A stretch of 64,000 nt of DNA from Thaumasiovibrio sp047250365 (GCF_047250365.1 NZ_JBLBVL010000004.1:124001-188000), one strand, 5' to 3'. Shown: positions 51,682 through 60,756, counted from the stretch's first letter. Notes: generated from the letters alone by a model not told the origin. Numbers and translations: made by a program.

Positions 51682-51699
51682 TGTAAAAATATTGTTACA
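51682..51699. promoter_or_regulatory. TyrR-like box between hmgA and phhA
   Basis: TGTAAAAATATTGTTACA fits TGTAAA-N6-TTTACA with one mismatch and exact 18-base length. It lies 61 bases upstream of hmgA and 92 upstream of phhA, so one site could serve both directions. TyrR/PhhR proteins activate such operons when Phe or Tyr is plentiful. Confidence 0.65.
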
Positions 51700-51790
51700 T
51701 TACGCATGATGCAAAGTGGGCTTTACTGAGTGGCAAGTTAGTTAGTGCTAGTTAGGCTTAGAAGTAGGTAGAACAACTGCAGAGAACGAG

Positions 51791-52573
51791 ATGTCAACAT
51801 ACCATTCAAAACCCGTTGATAGCGATGGCTACGTTGCATGGGACGACGATGAACATCGCGTATGGCGTGATTTGGTACAGCGCCAGATGAGTGTGATATC
51901 GGGTCGTGCGTGTCAGGACTATATTGATGGTTTGTCTCGTCTTGCGTTGTCAGTGGATCAGGTGCCGCAATTGCCAGATGTAAATCGTGTCCTTAAGGAG
52001 ACAACAGGGTGGTGCTGTGAACCAGTACCTGCACTCATTAATTTTGATCGTTTCTTTGGATTGCTAGCTGAGAAAAAATTTCCGGTCGCGACGTTCCTGC
52101 GAAGGCGGCAAGAGTTCGATTATTTGCAAGAACCTGATTACTTTCACGAAATATTTGGCCACTGCGCGATGTTAACGCACCCTGATTTTGCATCATTCAC
52201 TCACGCTTACGGACGGCTGGGTAGCCAGGCAACCCATCAGCAACGGGTCTATTTGGCACGCTTGTACTGGTTTACCGTTGAATTTGGTTTAGTGAAAGAA
52301 GATGGCAAGATGAAAATATACGGAGGGGGAATACTGTCATCACCTGGGGAGTCGATCTCTGCGCTTGAGGGAGAAGGTATCGAGCGCCATCCTTTTGATG
52401 TTGAAAGTGTACTTCGTACCCCATACCGAATCGACATTATGCAGCCAATATATTATTACCTAGATAGCATCAATGACTTATTCGCGCTGAGTCAGCGAGA
52501 TCTAATGGCGGATGTGGTAAGAGCACAAGCAAAGCCACTGTTTCACCCGTTATTTAACGTGAAGCAAATTTAA
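51791..52573 (+). CDS. phhA: phenylalanine-4-hydroxylase
   Basis: The 260-residue monomeric bacterial form lacks the regulatory ACT domain of the animal enzyme. It hydroxylates phenylalanine to tyrosine with tetrahydrobiopterin and O2. The iron site is 'QEPDYFHEIFGHCAMLTHPDFASFTHAYG', with the His-x4-His and a later Glu in 'LYWFTVEFGLVKEDG'. 'KIYGGGILSSPGESISAL' and 'DIMQPIYYYLDSINDL' complete the family pattern. phhB follows 34 bases later. Confidence 0.95.
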   Translation: MSTYHSKPVDSDGYVAWDDDEHRVWRDLVQRQMSVISGRACQDYIDGLSRLALSVDQVPQLPDVNRVLKETTGWCCEPVPALINFDRFFGLLAEKKFPVATFLRRRQEFDYLQEPDYFHEIFGHCAMLTHPDFASFTHAYGRLGSQATHQQRVYLARLYWFTVEFGLVKEDGKMKIYGGGILSSPGESISALEGEGIERHPFDVESVLRTPYRIDIMQPIYYYLDSINDLFALSQRDLMADVVRAQAKPLFHPLFNVKQI

Positions 52574-52607
52574 ATGTGAAATCAAAGTAACCCAAAGGAG
52601 AGTCTCG

Positions 52608-52943
52608 ATGCTAAATGATTTGAAGTGTGAAGCGTGCGGAAAAGAGGCAACCGCATTGGCAGCGAACGAACAACAAGCATTGTTGGTTCAATTACCTGAA
52701 TGGCAGATTATAGAGCGAGAAGGGGTTCCCCAGTTAGAGCGTGTGTTTGTGTTTAATAACTTCAAACAAGCATTCGCATTTACCAACCAGGTTGCGAACC
52801 TCGCCGAAGAACAATTTCACCATCCCGCGATTCTACTGGAATGGGGGAAAGTAACGGTGACCTGGTGGAGTCACTCGATAAAAGGACTGCACTTAAATGA
52901 TTTTGTCTGCGCCGCTAAAGTGGATAGCTTAGCATTGGATTAG
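52608..52943 (+). CDS. phhB: pterin-4a-carbinolamine dehydratase
   Basis: The 111-residue PCD/DCoH protein regenerates the pterin cofactor of PhhA. It begins 'MLNDLKCEACGKEATALAANEQQALLVQLPEWQI' and has the active-site block 'FNNFKQAFAFTNQVANLAEEQFHHPAILLEWGKVTVTWWSHSIKGLHLNDFVCAAKVD', with the E-x-x-x-HHP motif. AAAGGAGAG precedes the ATG. It is co-transcribed with phhA and ended by a terminator. Confidence 0.95.
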   Translation: MLNDLKCEACGKEATALAANEQQALLVQLPEWQIIEREGVPQLERVFVFNNFKQAFAFTNQVANLAEEQFHHPAILLEWGKVTVTWWSHSIKGLHLNDFVCAAKVDSLALD

Positions 52944-52968
52944 TAGTAAAAAGTAGTGGTATACAAAA

Positions 52969-52999
52969 TAACGCCGACTTGCAATGCGTGTCGGCGTTA
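52969..52999 (+). terminator. terminator of phhAB
   Basis: TAACGCCGAC-N11-GTCGGCGTTA followed by GGCTTTTA. The stem is strong and the T-run modest. It also faces the convergent gene at 53029. Confidence 0.7.
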
Positions 53000-53028
53000 G
53001 GCTTTTATTCATTGTCGTTGCGTGTGGT

Positions 53029-53400
53029 TTACTCTGTTAGCTCGTCAACGGCTTCGACTTCAATCGCTTCAACTTCAACGGCTTCAATTTCATCTGTTAT
53101 TTCAGGCAGTTGAACCGGAGCAGGCATATCCAACTGACAATTCCAGCCCCAGCCACGTTGTTTCTTTACAAATTCGGCAGCTTTTGATTCGCAGTAACCT
53201 TCAGTGTTTGCTGCTTTCCATAGAACTTGGCTGCCATCGGCTTTTGTGTAGTTTACATCGCACGGTACAGTGGTGCCTTCAGGGTAGCGAACCTCAATGA
53301 GTCTTTCTACCCCGTTATGTTCACAGCGGTAAACTTGGTTATCAGCCGCAATAGCGGTTGCTGAAGTAAATAGAGCGGCAATTAGTAGTGTTTTTTTCAT
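53029..53400 (-). CDS. small secreted/periplasmic protein with acidic repeat tail
   Basis: The 123-residue protein has a signal peptide, 'MKKTLLIAALFTSATAIAA', cut after AIAA. The mature domain 'DNQVYRCEHNGVERLIEVRYPEGTTVPCDVNYTKADGSQVLWKAANTEGYCESKAAEFV' holds four Cys that could form disulphides. The last 20 residues are an Ala-Val-Glu-x-Glu tract (VEVEAIEVEAVDE). The domain vaguely recalls small periplasmic Cys proteins, but no family is claimed. GGAGAAC precedes the ATG. Confidence 0.75.
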   Translation of the reverse strand: MKKTLLIAALFTSATAIAADNQVYRCEHNGVERLIEVRYPEGTTVPCDVNYTKADGSQVLWKAANTEGYCESKAAEFVKKQRGWGWNCQLDMPAPVQLPEITDEIEAVEVEAIEVEAVDELTE

Positions 53401-53639
53401 CGTTGTTCTCCATGTTATGTACTTAGTTAACGCGCGCTTTATGGTTTGCCTTAATTATTTCTTTTGTTGCTGGAATCTATGTCGCAGCCAGAGTTTTTTT
53501 AACGGTGACCTGACATAGTCAGACCTTATATTACTTAGTGGTGAAGCGGATTATGACGTATCGCGGTGGATAATTCTTGCACTCATCGCTTTATCTCGAT
53601 AGTCTTCGCGCTTTTGGTTTCTAAAGAAAGGTCATCATC

Positions 53640-55235
53640 GTGCTAACCACCGCAAACATTACCCAGCAGTTCGGCGCAAAACCGCTGTTTGAGAATATCT
53701 CCATTAAATTTGGTGAAGGCAACCGCTATGGTCTTATCGGGGCGAACGGCTGTGGTAAGTCGACGTTCATGAAGATTCTAAGTGGTGAACTGGAACCAAC
53801 GAGCGGTAATGTTTCAAAAGATCCTAACGAGCGTATTGCCAAGTTGAATCAGGATCAGTTTGCTTATGAAGAGTTCTCTGTGGTCGACACTGTTATCATG
53901 GGCCACAAAGAGTTGTGGGAGATTAAGCAAGAGCGCGATCGTATCTATTCACTGCCTGAGATGAGTGAAGAAGATGGCATGAAAGTGGCGGACCTAGAGA
54001 CAGAGTTTGCTGAAATGGATGGCTACACCGCAGAATCTCGAGCTGGTGAACTCTTGCTATCAGTAGGTATCCCGTTAGAGCAGCACTTTGGTTTAATGAG
54101 TGAAGTCGCTCCAGGCTGGAAACTACGTGTGCTATTGGCACAGGTATTGTTTGCGAATCCAGATATCATGTTACTCGACGAACCGACGAACAACTTGGAC
54201 ATTGATACCATTCGCTGGCTTGGGCAGACGTTAAATGAACGTAACTGCACCATGATTATCATTTCGCACGACCGTCACTTTTTGAACTCAGTATGTACAC
54301 ATATGGCTGACCTTGATTATGGTGAGCTGCGTACCTATGCCGGTAACTACGACGAATATATGATGGCAGCATCACAAAGTCGTGAACGTCTACTTGCAGA
54401 TAACGCGAAGAAGAAAGCTCAAATAGCTGAACTACAAACGTTTGTTGCACGTTTCTCTGCAAATGCTTCAAAAGCGAAGCAAGCAACATCGCGCGCTAAG
54501 CAAATTGATAAAATTCAATTAGAAGAAGTAAAAGCGTCGAGTCGCCAGAACCCGTTTATTCGTTTTGAGCAGTCGAAAGAATTATTCCGTAATGCATTAG
54601 AAGTTGAGAACTTATCACAAGGTTTTGATGGCGATGTACTTTGGTCTGATTTCACAGGACTATTTGAGGTAGGAGAGCGTATCGCTATCATTGGCGAGAA
54701 TGGTGTTGGTAAAACCACGTTACTTCAAACACTCTCTGACAACTTAGCGCCGAAAACCGGTGAGTATAAGTGGTCTGAAAATAGTAACATTGGTTACTAT
54801 GCACAGGATCATGCGTCTGACTTTGCAGAAGACCTCAATCTATTTGAGTGGATGTCACAATGGAAAAATGAAGGCGATGACGAACAGGTTGTACGTAGTT
54901 TCTTAGGTCGTTTGCTGTTTTCTCAAGACGACATCAAGAAAAAAGTCGGTGTACTGTCTGGTGGTGAACAAGGCCGTATGTTACTTGGCAAGCTGATGAT
55001 GCATAAACCAAATATCTTGCTAATGGATGAACCAACGAACCATATGGATATGGAGTCGATTGAATCGTTGAATACGGCGTTAGAGAAATACAAAGGCACG
55101 TTGTTCTTCGTCAGTCACGATCGTATTTTCGTAGATTCTATTGCGACCCGAATTTTGGAAATCAAAGACGGCAAAATTAATGACTTCCGTGGTACTTACA
55201 GTGAGTTCCTAAAGTCTCGCGGCATTGAAGAATAA
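53640..55235 (+). CDS. ybiT: ABC-F family ATPase, YbiT type
   Basis: The 531-residue soluble protein has two ABC domains joined by a linker and no membrane part; ABC-F proteins act on the ribosome. The first Walker A is 'GANGCGKST' (34-42), with the unusual first signature 'EVAPGWKLRVLLAQVLF' in place of LSGGQ, as in E. coli YbiT, and 'IMLLDEPTNNLD'. The P-site linker 'ASKAKQATSRAKQIDKIQLEE' follows. The second domain has 'GENGVGKTTLLQTL', 'LSGGEQGRMLLGKLM' and 'ILLMDEPTNHMDME'. It starts with GTG, with AAAGGT upstream. Confidence 0.93.
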   Translation: MLTTANITQQFGAKPLFENISIKFGEGNRYGLIGANGCGKSTFMKILSGELEPTSGNVSKDPNERIAKLNQDQFAYEEFSVVDTVIMGHKELWEIKQERDRIYSLPEMSEEDGMKVADLETEFAEMDGYTAESRAGELLLSVGIPLEQHFGLMSEVAPGWKLRVLLAQVLFANPDIMLLDEPTNNLDIDTIRWLGQTLNERNCTMIIISHDRHFLNSVCTHMADLDYGELRTYAGNYDEYMMAASQSRERLLADNAKKKAQIAELQTFVARFSANASKAKQATSRAKQIDKIQLEEVKASSRQNPFIRFEQSKELFRNALEVENLSQGFDGDVLWSDFTGLFEVGERIAIIGENGVGKTTLLQTLSDNLAPKTGEYKWSENSNIGYYAQDHASDFAEDLNLFEWMSQWKNEGDDEQVVRSFLGRLLFSQDDIKKKVGVLSGGEQGRMLLGKLMMHKPNILLMDEPTNHMDMESIESLNTALEKYKGTLFFVSHDRIFVDSIATRILEIKDGKINDFRGTYSEFLKSRGIEE

Positions 55236-55280
55236 ACATTTATTGCGATGATTTAGCAATAAGTGTACTGAGCACTTAAT

Positions 55281-55318
55281 AAAAAATCCGAGTCCAATTT
55301 TGGTCTCGGATTTTTTTG
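55281..55318. terminator. bidirectional terminator after ybiT
   Basis: AAAAAATCCGAG-N12-CTCGGATTTTTTT. A-run and T-run make it usable from both strands. Confidence 0.9.
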
Positions 55319-55365
55319 TGTCAAGTGTTTCAGGTTGGTTTGATCTGTGTGTCATTCAAATGGGT

Positions 55366-55632
55366 TTACCGAGGCGTGGTTTGATTTAGAGTGAGTTTTC
55401 TCTTTGCGCGTGTATTGTCTTGTCGACTCATTGAAGGCGTGGTACCAACCTGAGTCGCTGCAAGCGTTCCATTTAAAAACTGAATAGGTTTCATATTTTT
55501 ACAATCTGATGCGAGTGGGAATTTTGCATCTTGGTAACAGAATTGACAGTAGATAGGGTAGTCTATATGTAGGCCGTTTTGGAAAAAACCAGTCAGGACT
55601 TCGGGGGTTGCTGCAATGAGTATCTTCTTCAT
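55366..55632 (-). CDS. small hypothetical protein
   Basis: The 88-residue frame begins 'MKKILIAATPEVLTGFFQNGLHIDYPIYCQFCYQDAKFPLASDC', with a Cys-x-x-Cys and a further Cys, and a basic tail. No clear ribosome-binding site is visible and no family is recognised. It runs toward the ybiT terminator. It could be a real small gene or a chance frame. Confidence 0.35.
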   Translation of the reverse strand: MKKILIAATPEVLTGFFQNGLHIDYPIYCQFCYQDAKFPLASDCKNMKPIQFLNGTLAATQVGTTPSMSRQDNTRAKRKLTLNQTTPR

Positions 55633-55874
55633 TCTAAGTACATTGTTTTAGTGCGGTACATCTGCAGGATCACAGAAATTGATATGTATGTCAATTAGTG
55701 CATCGATGTATATATTTTAATGCTTAGTGCGCAAGGTCGAATGCTTGATGTCATCGACGCTGTATTGTTGCCTAGGTCTGCTTACTCTGGTTTGGTGCTT
55801 GAATTATTGTCTATTTAAATCCACTCTGAGTATAGAAAGCTCAACAGTGTCTAACTCTAAAGGACTAATGAACG

Positions 55875-56735
55875 ATGGAAAATAACTACGTCCCGCCCAA
55901 AGTATGGGTAAATGATGCCAGTGGTGGTAATAAATGGGCCAATATCAATAGCCCTGAATCTGGTGCAAGATTTGATAGAGCGTTGCCAGTCGGCGAACAT
56001 GCGTTGCAATTATACTCACTGGGTACCCCTAACGGCCAAAAGGTGACTATTCTGCTTGAGGAACTGCTTGCACTTGGAATTAAAGACGCTGAGTATGATG
56101 CGTTTCTTATTAACATTGGTGAGTCTGACCAGTTCTCATCAGGGTTTGTTGGTGTTAACCCTAACTCAAAAATTCCAGCTCTGGTGGATAAATCGGGTGA
56201 TATCGATGTTAATGTATTTGAATCAGCATCAATACTCGTGCATTTAGCAGAGAAGTTTGATTTGTTCTTACCTCGCAGTGGTGTTGCACGAACTCAAACG
56301 TTTAACTGGTTGTTTTGGGCGCAAGGCTCGGCACCATTTTTAGGTGGCGGATTTGGTCACTTTTACGCGTATGCTGACGAAAAACAGGAATACCCTATTA
56401 ATCGGTTTGCGATGGAAGTAAAACGCCAACTTGATGTTCTAGATAAGCAGTTAGCAGGTAATACCTATGTTGCAGGCGATGAGTACACCATTGCTGATAT
56501 GGCGATTTGGCCTTGGTATGGCAATCTAGTGTTAGGCAAGTTGTACGACGCCGCTGAGTTTTTGCAAGTCGAGTCTTATACCAATGTTGTTCGATGGGCC
56601 AAACTGCTTGAGTCTCGAGAAGCGGTGCAGCGAGGACGTATCGTTAATCGCTCCTTTGGTGAGGAGTGGGAACAAGTGCCAGAGCGCCACTCGGCACAAG
56701 ATATTGATCAGGTGTTAGCAAAACGACCTGAATAA
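55875..56735 (+). CDS. yghU: YghU-type glutathione S-transferase/disulfide-bond oxidoreductase
   Basis: The 286-residue protein closely matches E. coli YghU throughout: 'LPVGEHALQLYSLGTPNGQKVTILLEELLALGI', 'DQFSSGFVGVNPNSKIPALVD', 'VFESASILVHLAEKFDLFLP', 'FNWLFWAQGSAPFLGGGFGHFYAYA' and 'YVAGDEYTIADMAIWPWYGNLVLGKLYDAAEFL'. YghU/YfcG-type enzymes bind two glutathiones per site and act as disulfide reductases. AAAGGACTAATGAACG leads to the start. A long-loop hairpin follows. Confidence 0.94.
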   Translation: MENNYVPPKVWVNDASGGNKWANINSPESGARFDRALPVGEHALQLYSLGTPNGQKVTILLEELLALGIKDAEYDAFLINIGESDQFSSGFVGVNPNSKIPALVDKSGDIDVNVFESASILVHLAEKFDLFLPRSGVARTQTFNWLFWAQGSAPFLGGGFGHFYAYADEKQEYPINRFAMEVKRQLDVLDKQLAGNTYVAGDEYTIADMAIWPWYGNLVLGKLYDAAEFLQVESYTNVVRWAKLLESREAVQRGRIVNRSFGEEWEQVPERHSAQDIDQVLAKRPE

Positions 56736-57297
56736 AAGCTATCGTAAGGAGTGTGGTAATATTGGCTTGCTAATTCCACACTCTTTCAGTGCCGGCTTCA
56801 TGACTGTTGCTCCCCTAGCCGTAGAAGTTGGTCATGGGATAACTTATCTGCTAAATGGGCAGGTCATGGTTATTACTCCTGAAGATACGCCTTAAATCAA
56901 TAGTGATATTTTGATTTTCTAGATGTGGTCTCGACTTAGTGAACTGTATAAGGGCAGTGAGTCGTGATAAGACTAATAGTTTAATCTCATCAGTGAGCTA
57001 GCCTCTGTCGGTTTTATTAAGTGTTATGTCCTCTCCGTTTATTACCATCAAATGCCATTAAAAACGTAATGGTTTGCGATGCATCATTTTGGTGCAGGTT
57101 TGGCTTTAAGCCTGCTTCTTATCGGGGCATGGGTTAATGCTTAGTGGTGCAGGTTTTCGGTTTATTCTTTTTTACCATGTAAAAGTTAATTACTATCATC
57201 ACTTTATATTGAATTATTTTGTGTGACGACATTGGCGTTAAATTTGCTTTGTTTCTATCAATGGCGTATTTAACTCACTAAGAGCAAAGGAGAGACA
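56736..57297. promoter_or_regulatory. yghU-glgC intergenic region
   Basis: The 562-base gap has the yghU terminator, a 31-codon frame at 56800-56895 ('MTVAPLAVEVGHGITYLL...', no ribosome site), a 12-base direct repeat TGGTGCAGGTTT at 57090-57101 and 57145-57156, and GCAGG...CCTGC near 57094-57115. The glgC promoter and AAAGGAGAG lie at the right end. Confidence 0.45.
56749..56786 (+). terminator. probable terminator of yghU
   Basis: GAGTGTGG-N19-CCACACTC followed by TTTC. Eight-pair stem, long loop, weak T-run. Confidence 0.5.
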
Positions 57298-58518
57298 ATG
57301 AAACAGGATGTGATCACGGTAGTGTTGGCTGGTGGAATGGGCTCTCGGCTTTCTCCTTTGACAGACCGTCGCGCAAAACCAGCCGTACCTTTTGGGGGGA
57401 AGTATCGAATTATCGATTTCACCCTAACGAACTGCTTGCACTCAGGTTTAAGACGTATCTTGGTGCTAACTCAGTATAAATCTCACTCATTACAAAAGCA
57501 CTTACGCGATGGCTGGTCCGTCTTTAATCCAGAGTTGGGCGAGTATGTCACCACTGTGCCACCCCAGATGTTAAAGGGAGAACATTGGTATAGTGGTACC
57601 GCAGATGCGATCTATCAAAATATGTACCTGTTATCTCGTAGCGGTGCAAAATATGTCGTGGTACTGTCGGGCGATCACATTTACCGTATGGACTATGCAC
57701 CAATGCTAGAACAACATAAGCAAACTGGTGCAGAATTAACCGTTGCGTGTATGCCTGTTCCGCTCGATGAGGCGAAATCATTTGGCATTATTCAGGCAGA
57801 TTCTGAACAACGGATAAGGTCATTTGCTGAAAAGCCGGCGTCCCCTCAGCCAATGGCAGACGACCCAAGCCAGGCAATGGCGTCAATGGGGATCTACATT
57901 TTTTCATTAGATATCTTAGAACAGATGTTGGAGGCGGATGCGGCTCAGCCTCAATCAGAACATGATTTTGGAAAGAACATTATTCCTCAGCTCATTGATA
58001 GAGAAGCAACGTATGCCTATCAGTTCGGCGGAAAAGAGGGGCGAGTATCACAGGACTCGTATTGGAGAGATGTGGGTACATTAGATTCGTTTTATCAGGC
58101 GAATATGGACTTACTCTGTACAGAAACGCCTCTTGACCTCTATCAACCAGAATGGCCAATAAGAACCTATGAAGCGCAACAACCTCCAGCCAGAACAGTG
58201 GCGTCGGTAAACGGCAATGAGGGAATATTTATTAACTCAATTATTTCCAATGGCGTGTTGATTGAGGGCGGGGCAGTACAAGGATCGATTATTTTCCCAC
58301 AGGTTAAAATTAGAGATGCGGCGACAGTTTCCAATGCGATAGTGTTTGATAATGTCACTATAGAGCAGGGTGCACAGATAAAAAATTGTATTATCGATAA
58401 GCATGTTACTGTGCCGGCAGGAACGAAAATTGGTTACGATTTGGCCGAGGATAGAGCCCGTTTTACGATTTCAGACAAAGGCATTGTTGTAGTGCCAGAG
58501 GGCTATGAATTTTCTTAA
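57298..58518 (+). CDS. glgC: glucose-1-phosphate adenylyltransferase
   Basis: The 406-residue ADP-glucose pyrophosphorylase supplies glycogen synthase. It has the nucleotide loop 'VVLAGGMGSRLSPLTDRRAKPAVPFGGKYRIIDFTLTNCLHSG', 'HWYSGTADAIYQNMYLL', 'VVLSGDHIYRMDYAPML', substrate site 'SFAEKP', 'ASMGIYIFSLDIL' and 'YWRDVGTLDSFYQANMDLL', then a left-handed beta-helix C-terminus. AAAGGAGAGACA precedes the ATG. No glgA follows; the next gene is convergent. glgB lies 36 kb upstream. Confidence 0.95.
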   Translation: MKQDVITVVLAGGMGSRLSPLTDRRAKPAVPFGGKYRIIDFTLTNCLHSGLRRILVLTQYKSHSLQKHLRDGWSVFNPELGEYVTTVPPQMLKGEHWYSGTADAIYQNMYLLSRSGAKYVVVLSGDHIYRMDYAPMLEQHKQTGAELTVACMPVPLDEAKSFGIIQADSEQRIRSFAEKPASPQPMADDPSQAMASMGIYIFSLDILEQMLEADAAQPQSEHDFGKNIIPQLIDREATYAYQFGGKEGRVSQDSYWRDVGTLDSFYQANMDLLCTETPLDLYQPEWPIRTYEAQQPPARTVASVNGNEGIFINSIISNGVLIEGGAVQGSIIFPQVKIRDAATVSNAIVFDNVTIEQGAQIKNCIIDKHVTVPAGTKIGYDLAEDRARFTISDKGIVVVPEGYEFS

Positions 58519-58550
58519 TTTGACGTTGTAATAAGTTGATATATCGTTGA

Positions 58551-58589
58551 AAAAAGTGAATGGTGCAAACCGAGATTTACACCATTCAC
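58551..58589 (-). terminator. terminator of proXWV
   Basis: On the minus strand GTGAATGGTG-TAAATCTCGGTTTG-CACCATTCAC is followed by T5. It begins directly after the proV stop and also faces glgC. Confidence 0.8.
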
Positions 58590-58592
58590 CAT

Positions 58593-59840
58593 CTATGCCG
58601 CACCATTTCTCTCCACATCTGATTTGTTGTTGGTCTCTTCTGCCTCTGCTGCAGAATTGTCACTCAGAACGTCAGCAAGGGTAGCTTTAGACAAGTGTCC
58701 TTGTAGCTCTCCTTTTTCGTCAATGACAGGCAAAGGGTGGTCACTGTCTAGCGTTTCAGGAATGATTGCTTCAAGCAAGGCGTCGCATTTAACGGCAGGT
58801 ACATCATTTAACATTTTATCAGGGATTTCTTTATGATAATCCGCCTGTTTTACCTGCTCTAACGCTTCTTGAGTAATCACACCTTGGTACCCTTCGTCAG
58901 TGACAACGTAACCGTAGTCCTCTGAAGAGCGACGCATTTGTGCCAGTGCCTCTCCTAATGTTTCGGCAGTAATGCGCGAAATAGGCGGTTGCATTACCGT
59001 TTCCACGGTGAGTGCTCTTGCTCTATTTACATCTTTAACGAAGGCTTCAACATAGTCATCCGCGGGGTGGAGTAAGATGTCGACGGGCTTATCTTGCTGC
59101 ACAATAACCCCATCTCTTAAAATGGCGATTCTGTCACCTAAGCGCAATGCTTCATCTAGATCATGAGTGATAAATATAATGGTCTTATGTAAGCGTTCTT
59201 GTAGTTCGATTAATTGATCTTGCATTTCGCTACGAATCAACGGGTCGAGTGCTGAAAACGCTTCATCCATTAATAGAATTTCAGCATCGGTGCATAACGC
59301 TCGAGCAAGCCCTACACGTTGTTGCTGCCCACCAGATAGTTGGCTAGGGTATTGCTCTTCATAGCCTTCTAAGCCGACAGTTTGAATCCACTGCTTAGCT
59401 TTGTTTAATCGTTCAGTTTTGTTCAACCCTTGGATTTGGAGGCCATAGCCAACGTTGTCTATGACGGTTTTATGCGGAAGTAGCCCAAATCGTTGAAACA
59501 CCATGGACATTTTATGCCGTCTAAAATCGCGAAGCGCCTTATCTGACAGTGTCATAACATCAGATCCATCGACAATAATCTCTCCCTCAGAGGGGTCAAT
59601 AAGGCGATTAAAGTGCCGTATCAGTGTCGATTTGCCTGAACCAGATAGACCCATGATCACGAATATCTCCCCGGGATAAACACAAAGATTGATGTTTTGT
59701 AGCCCTAGCGTATGCCCCGTTCTTGCGAGTAGGTCGTCTTTTGTCTCTCCCTCTTTTACCGCTTGCAAGTAAGATTTGTCTTTAGGACCGAAGATTTTAT
59801 AGAGATTTTTAATCTCAATAATTGGCTGAGGCTGAGTCAT
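58593..59840 (-). CDS. proV: glycine betaine/proline ABC transporter ATPase
   Basis: The 415-residue ABC ATPase has Walker A 'IMGLSGSGKSTLIRHFNRLIDPSEG', signature 'YPSQLSGGQQQRVGLARALC' and Walker B 'ILLMDEAFSALDPLIRSEMQ', then a C-terminal pair of CBS motifs (about 275-390, 'AQMRRSSEDYGYVVTDEGYQGVITQEAL'), which in OpuA-type systems sense ionic strength. A Glu/Asn-rich tail ends the protein. It overlaps proW by one base (TAATG), indicating coupling. Last gene of proXWV. Confidence 0.95.
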   Translation of the reverse strand: MTQPQPIIEIKNLYKIFGPKDKSYLQAVKEGETKDDLLARTGHTLGLQNINLCVYPGEIFVIMGLSGSGKSTLIRHFNRLIDPSEGEIIVDGSDVMTLSDKALRDFRRHKMSMVFQRFGLLPHKTVIDNVGYGLQIQGLNKTERLNKAKQWIQTVGLEGYEEQYPSQLSGGQQQRVGLARALCTDAEILLMDEAFSALDPLIRSEMQDQLIELQERLHKTIIFITHDLDEALRLGDRIAILRDGVIVQQDKPVDILLHPADDYVEAFVKDVNRARALTVETVMQPPISRITAETLGEALAQMRRSSEDYGYVVTDEGYQGVITQEALEQVKQADYHKEIPDKMLNDVPAVKCDALLEAIIPETLDSDHPLPVIDEKGELQGHLSKATLADVLSDNSAAEAEETNNKSDVERNGAA

Positions 59841-60733
59841 TATTCCCGTCCTCCTAAGTGTGCTTGTGTCCTTTTAGCATAGCTTTGTGTGACACGGTCG
59901 AAGATGATAGCCAGAGCGACAATAGCTAACCCATTCAGTAGTCCTAAGGTAAAATATTGATTAGTAATAGATTTTAGAACAGGCTGCCCCAAACCTTTTA
60001 CGCCAATCATTGAGGCGATAACAACCATAGCTAGGGCCATCATAATGGTCTGGTTTATTCCCGCCATAATGTTTGGCATTGCTAGCGGTATTTGAACACC
60101 GAACAGGCGTTGCGTTGGGCTTGCGCCATAAGCGGTCGATGCTTCCAGCACTTCTTTGTCAACAAGGCGTATACCGAGATCCGTTAATCGAATAACGGGA
60201 GGAATGGCATAAATAACCACGGCGATAACGCCCGGGATTTTACCGATACCTAGCAGCATAACGACCGGAATCAGATAGACAAACGCGGGCATGGTTTGCA
60301 TGATATCTAATATCGGTGTAATGATGGCTCGCGCTTTATTCGACTGTGCCATGGCAATGCCGGTGGGAATACCGAGCAAGATGGCAACGAGGGTAGAGAC
60401 CAGAATAATACTCATGGTTCGCATCGTGTTATCCCACATACCGAAGAAACCGATGAGGAAAAATGCAATACCAACCGACGCACTGAGTTTCCATGAACGA
60501 CTGGCGAGGTAGGCGAGTCCAACAAGAGTACCTAAAACCAACCACCATGGACTCGTCAGTAGTAGCTTTTCGAACCAAATAAGAAAACTAAGTAGTGGAT
60601 CAAATAAGGACTCGATAGTATCACCGTATTCACGAGAGAAGTCGCGATAGGCACCATCAAGTGTTTTGCGAATATCGAGTAATTGTTTTCGGTCTAGTTG
60701 AGGTATCTCACTCAACCAACTAGCGGTAGTCAT
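59840..60733 (-). CDS. proW: glycine betaine/proline ABC transporter permease
   Basis: This 297-residue inner-membrane permease has about seven helices. It shows 'LDIMQTMPAFVYLIPVVMLLGIGKIPGVIAVVIYAIPPVIRLTDLGIRLV', the family core, then the coupling loop 'EASTAYGASPTQRLFGVQIPLAMPNIMAGINQTIMMALAMVVIASMIGVKGLGQPVL'. The N-terminal segment is shorter than in E. coli ProW. It lies 76 bases after proX, with a hairpin between. Confidence 0.94.
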   Translation of the reverse strand: MTTASWLSEIPQLDRKQLLDIRKTLDGAYRDFSREYGDTIESLFDPLLSFLIWFEKLLLTSPWWLVLGTLVGLAYLASRSWKLSASVGIAFFLIGFFGMWDNTMRTMSIILVSTLVAILLGIPTGIAMAQSNKARAIITPILDIMQTMPAFVYLIPVVMLLGIGKIPGVIAVVIYAIPPVIRLTDLGIRLVDKEVLEASTAYGASPTQRLFGVQIPLAMPNIMAGINQTIMMALAMVVIASMIGVKGLGQPVLKSITNQYFTLGLLNGLAIVALAIIFDRVTQSYAKRTQAHLGGRE

Positions 60734-60756
60734 TTATTGCTCCTTGACTTTAACTA

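Noticed and set aside
53029..53100. Acidic Glu-Val-Ala repeat as a possible variable repeat array
   Set aside because: The nucleotide repeats (CTTCAA-type units) are imperfect and short. They are better explained as a low-complexity acidic tail.
56800..56895. 31-codon frame 'MTVAPLAVEVGHGITYLL...' before glgC, considered as a peptide gene
   Set aside because: It has no ribosome-binding site, lies directly behind the yghU hairpin, and has no leader/core features of a ribosomal peptide. Mentioned only as part of the intergenic region.
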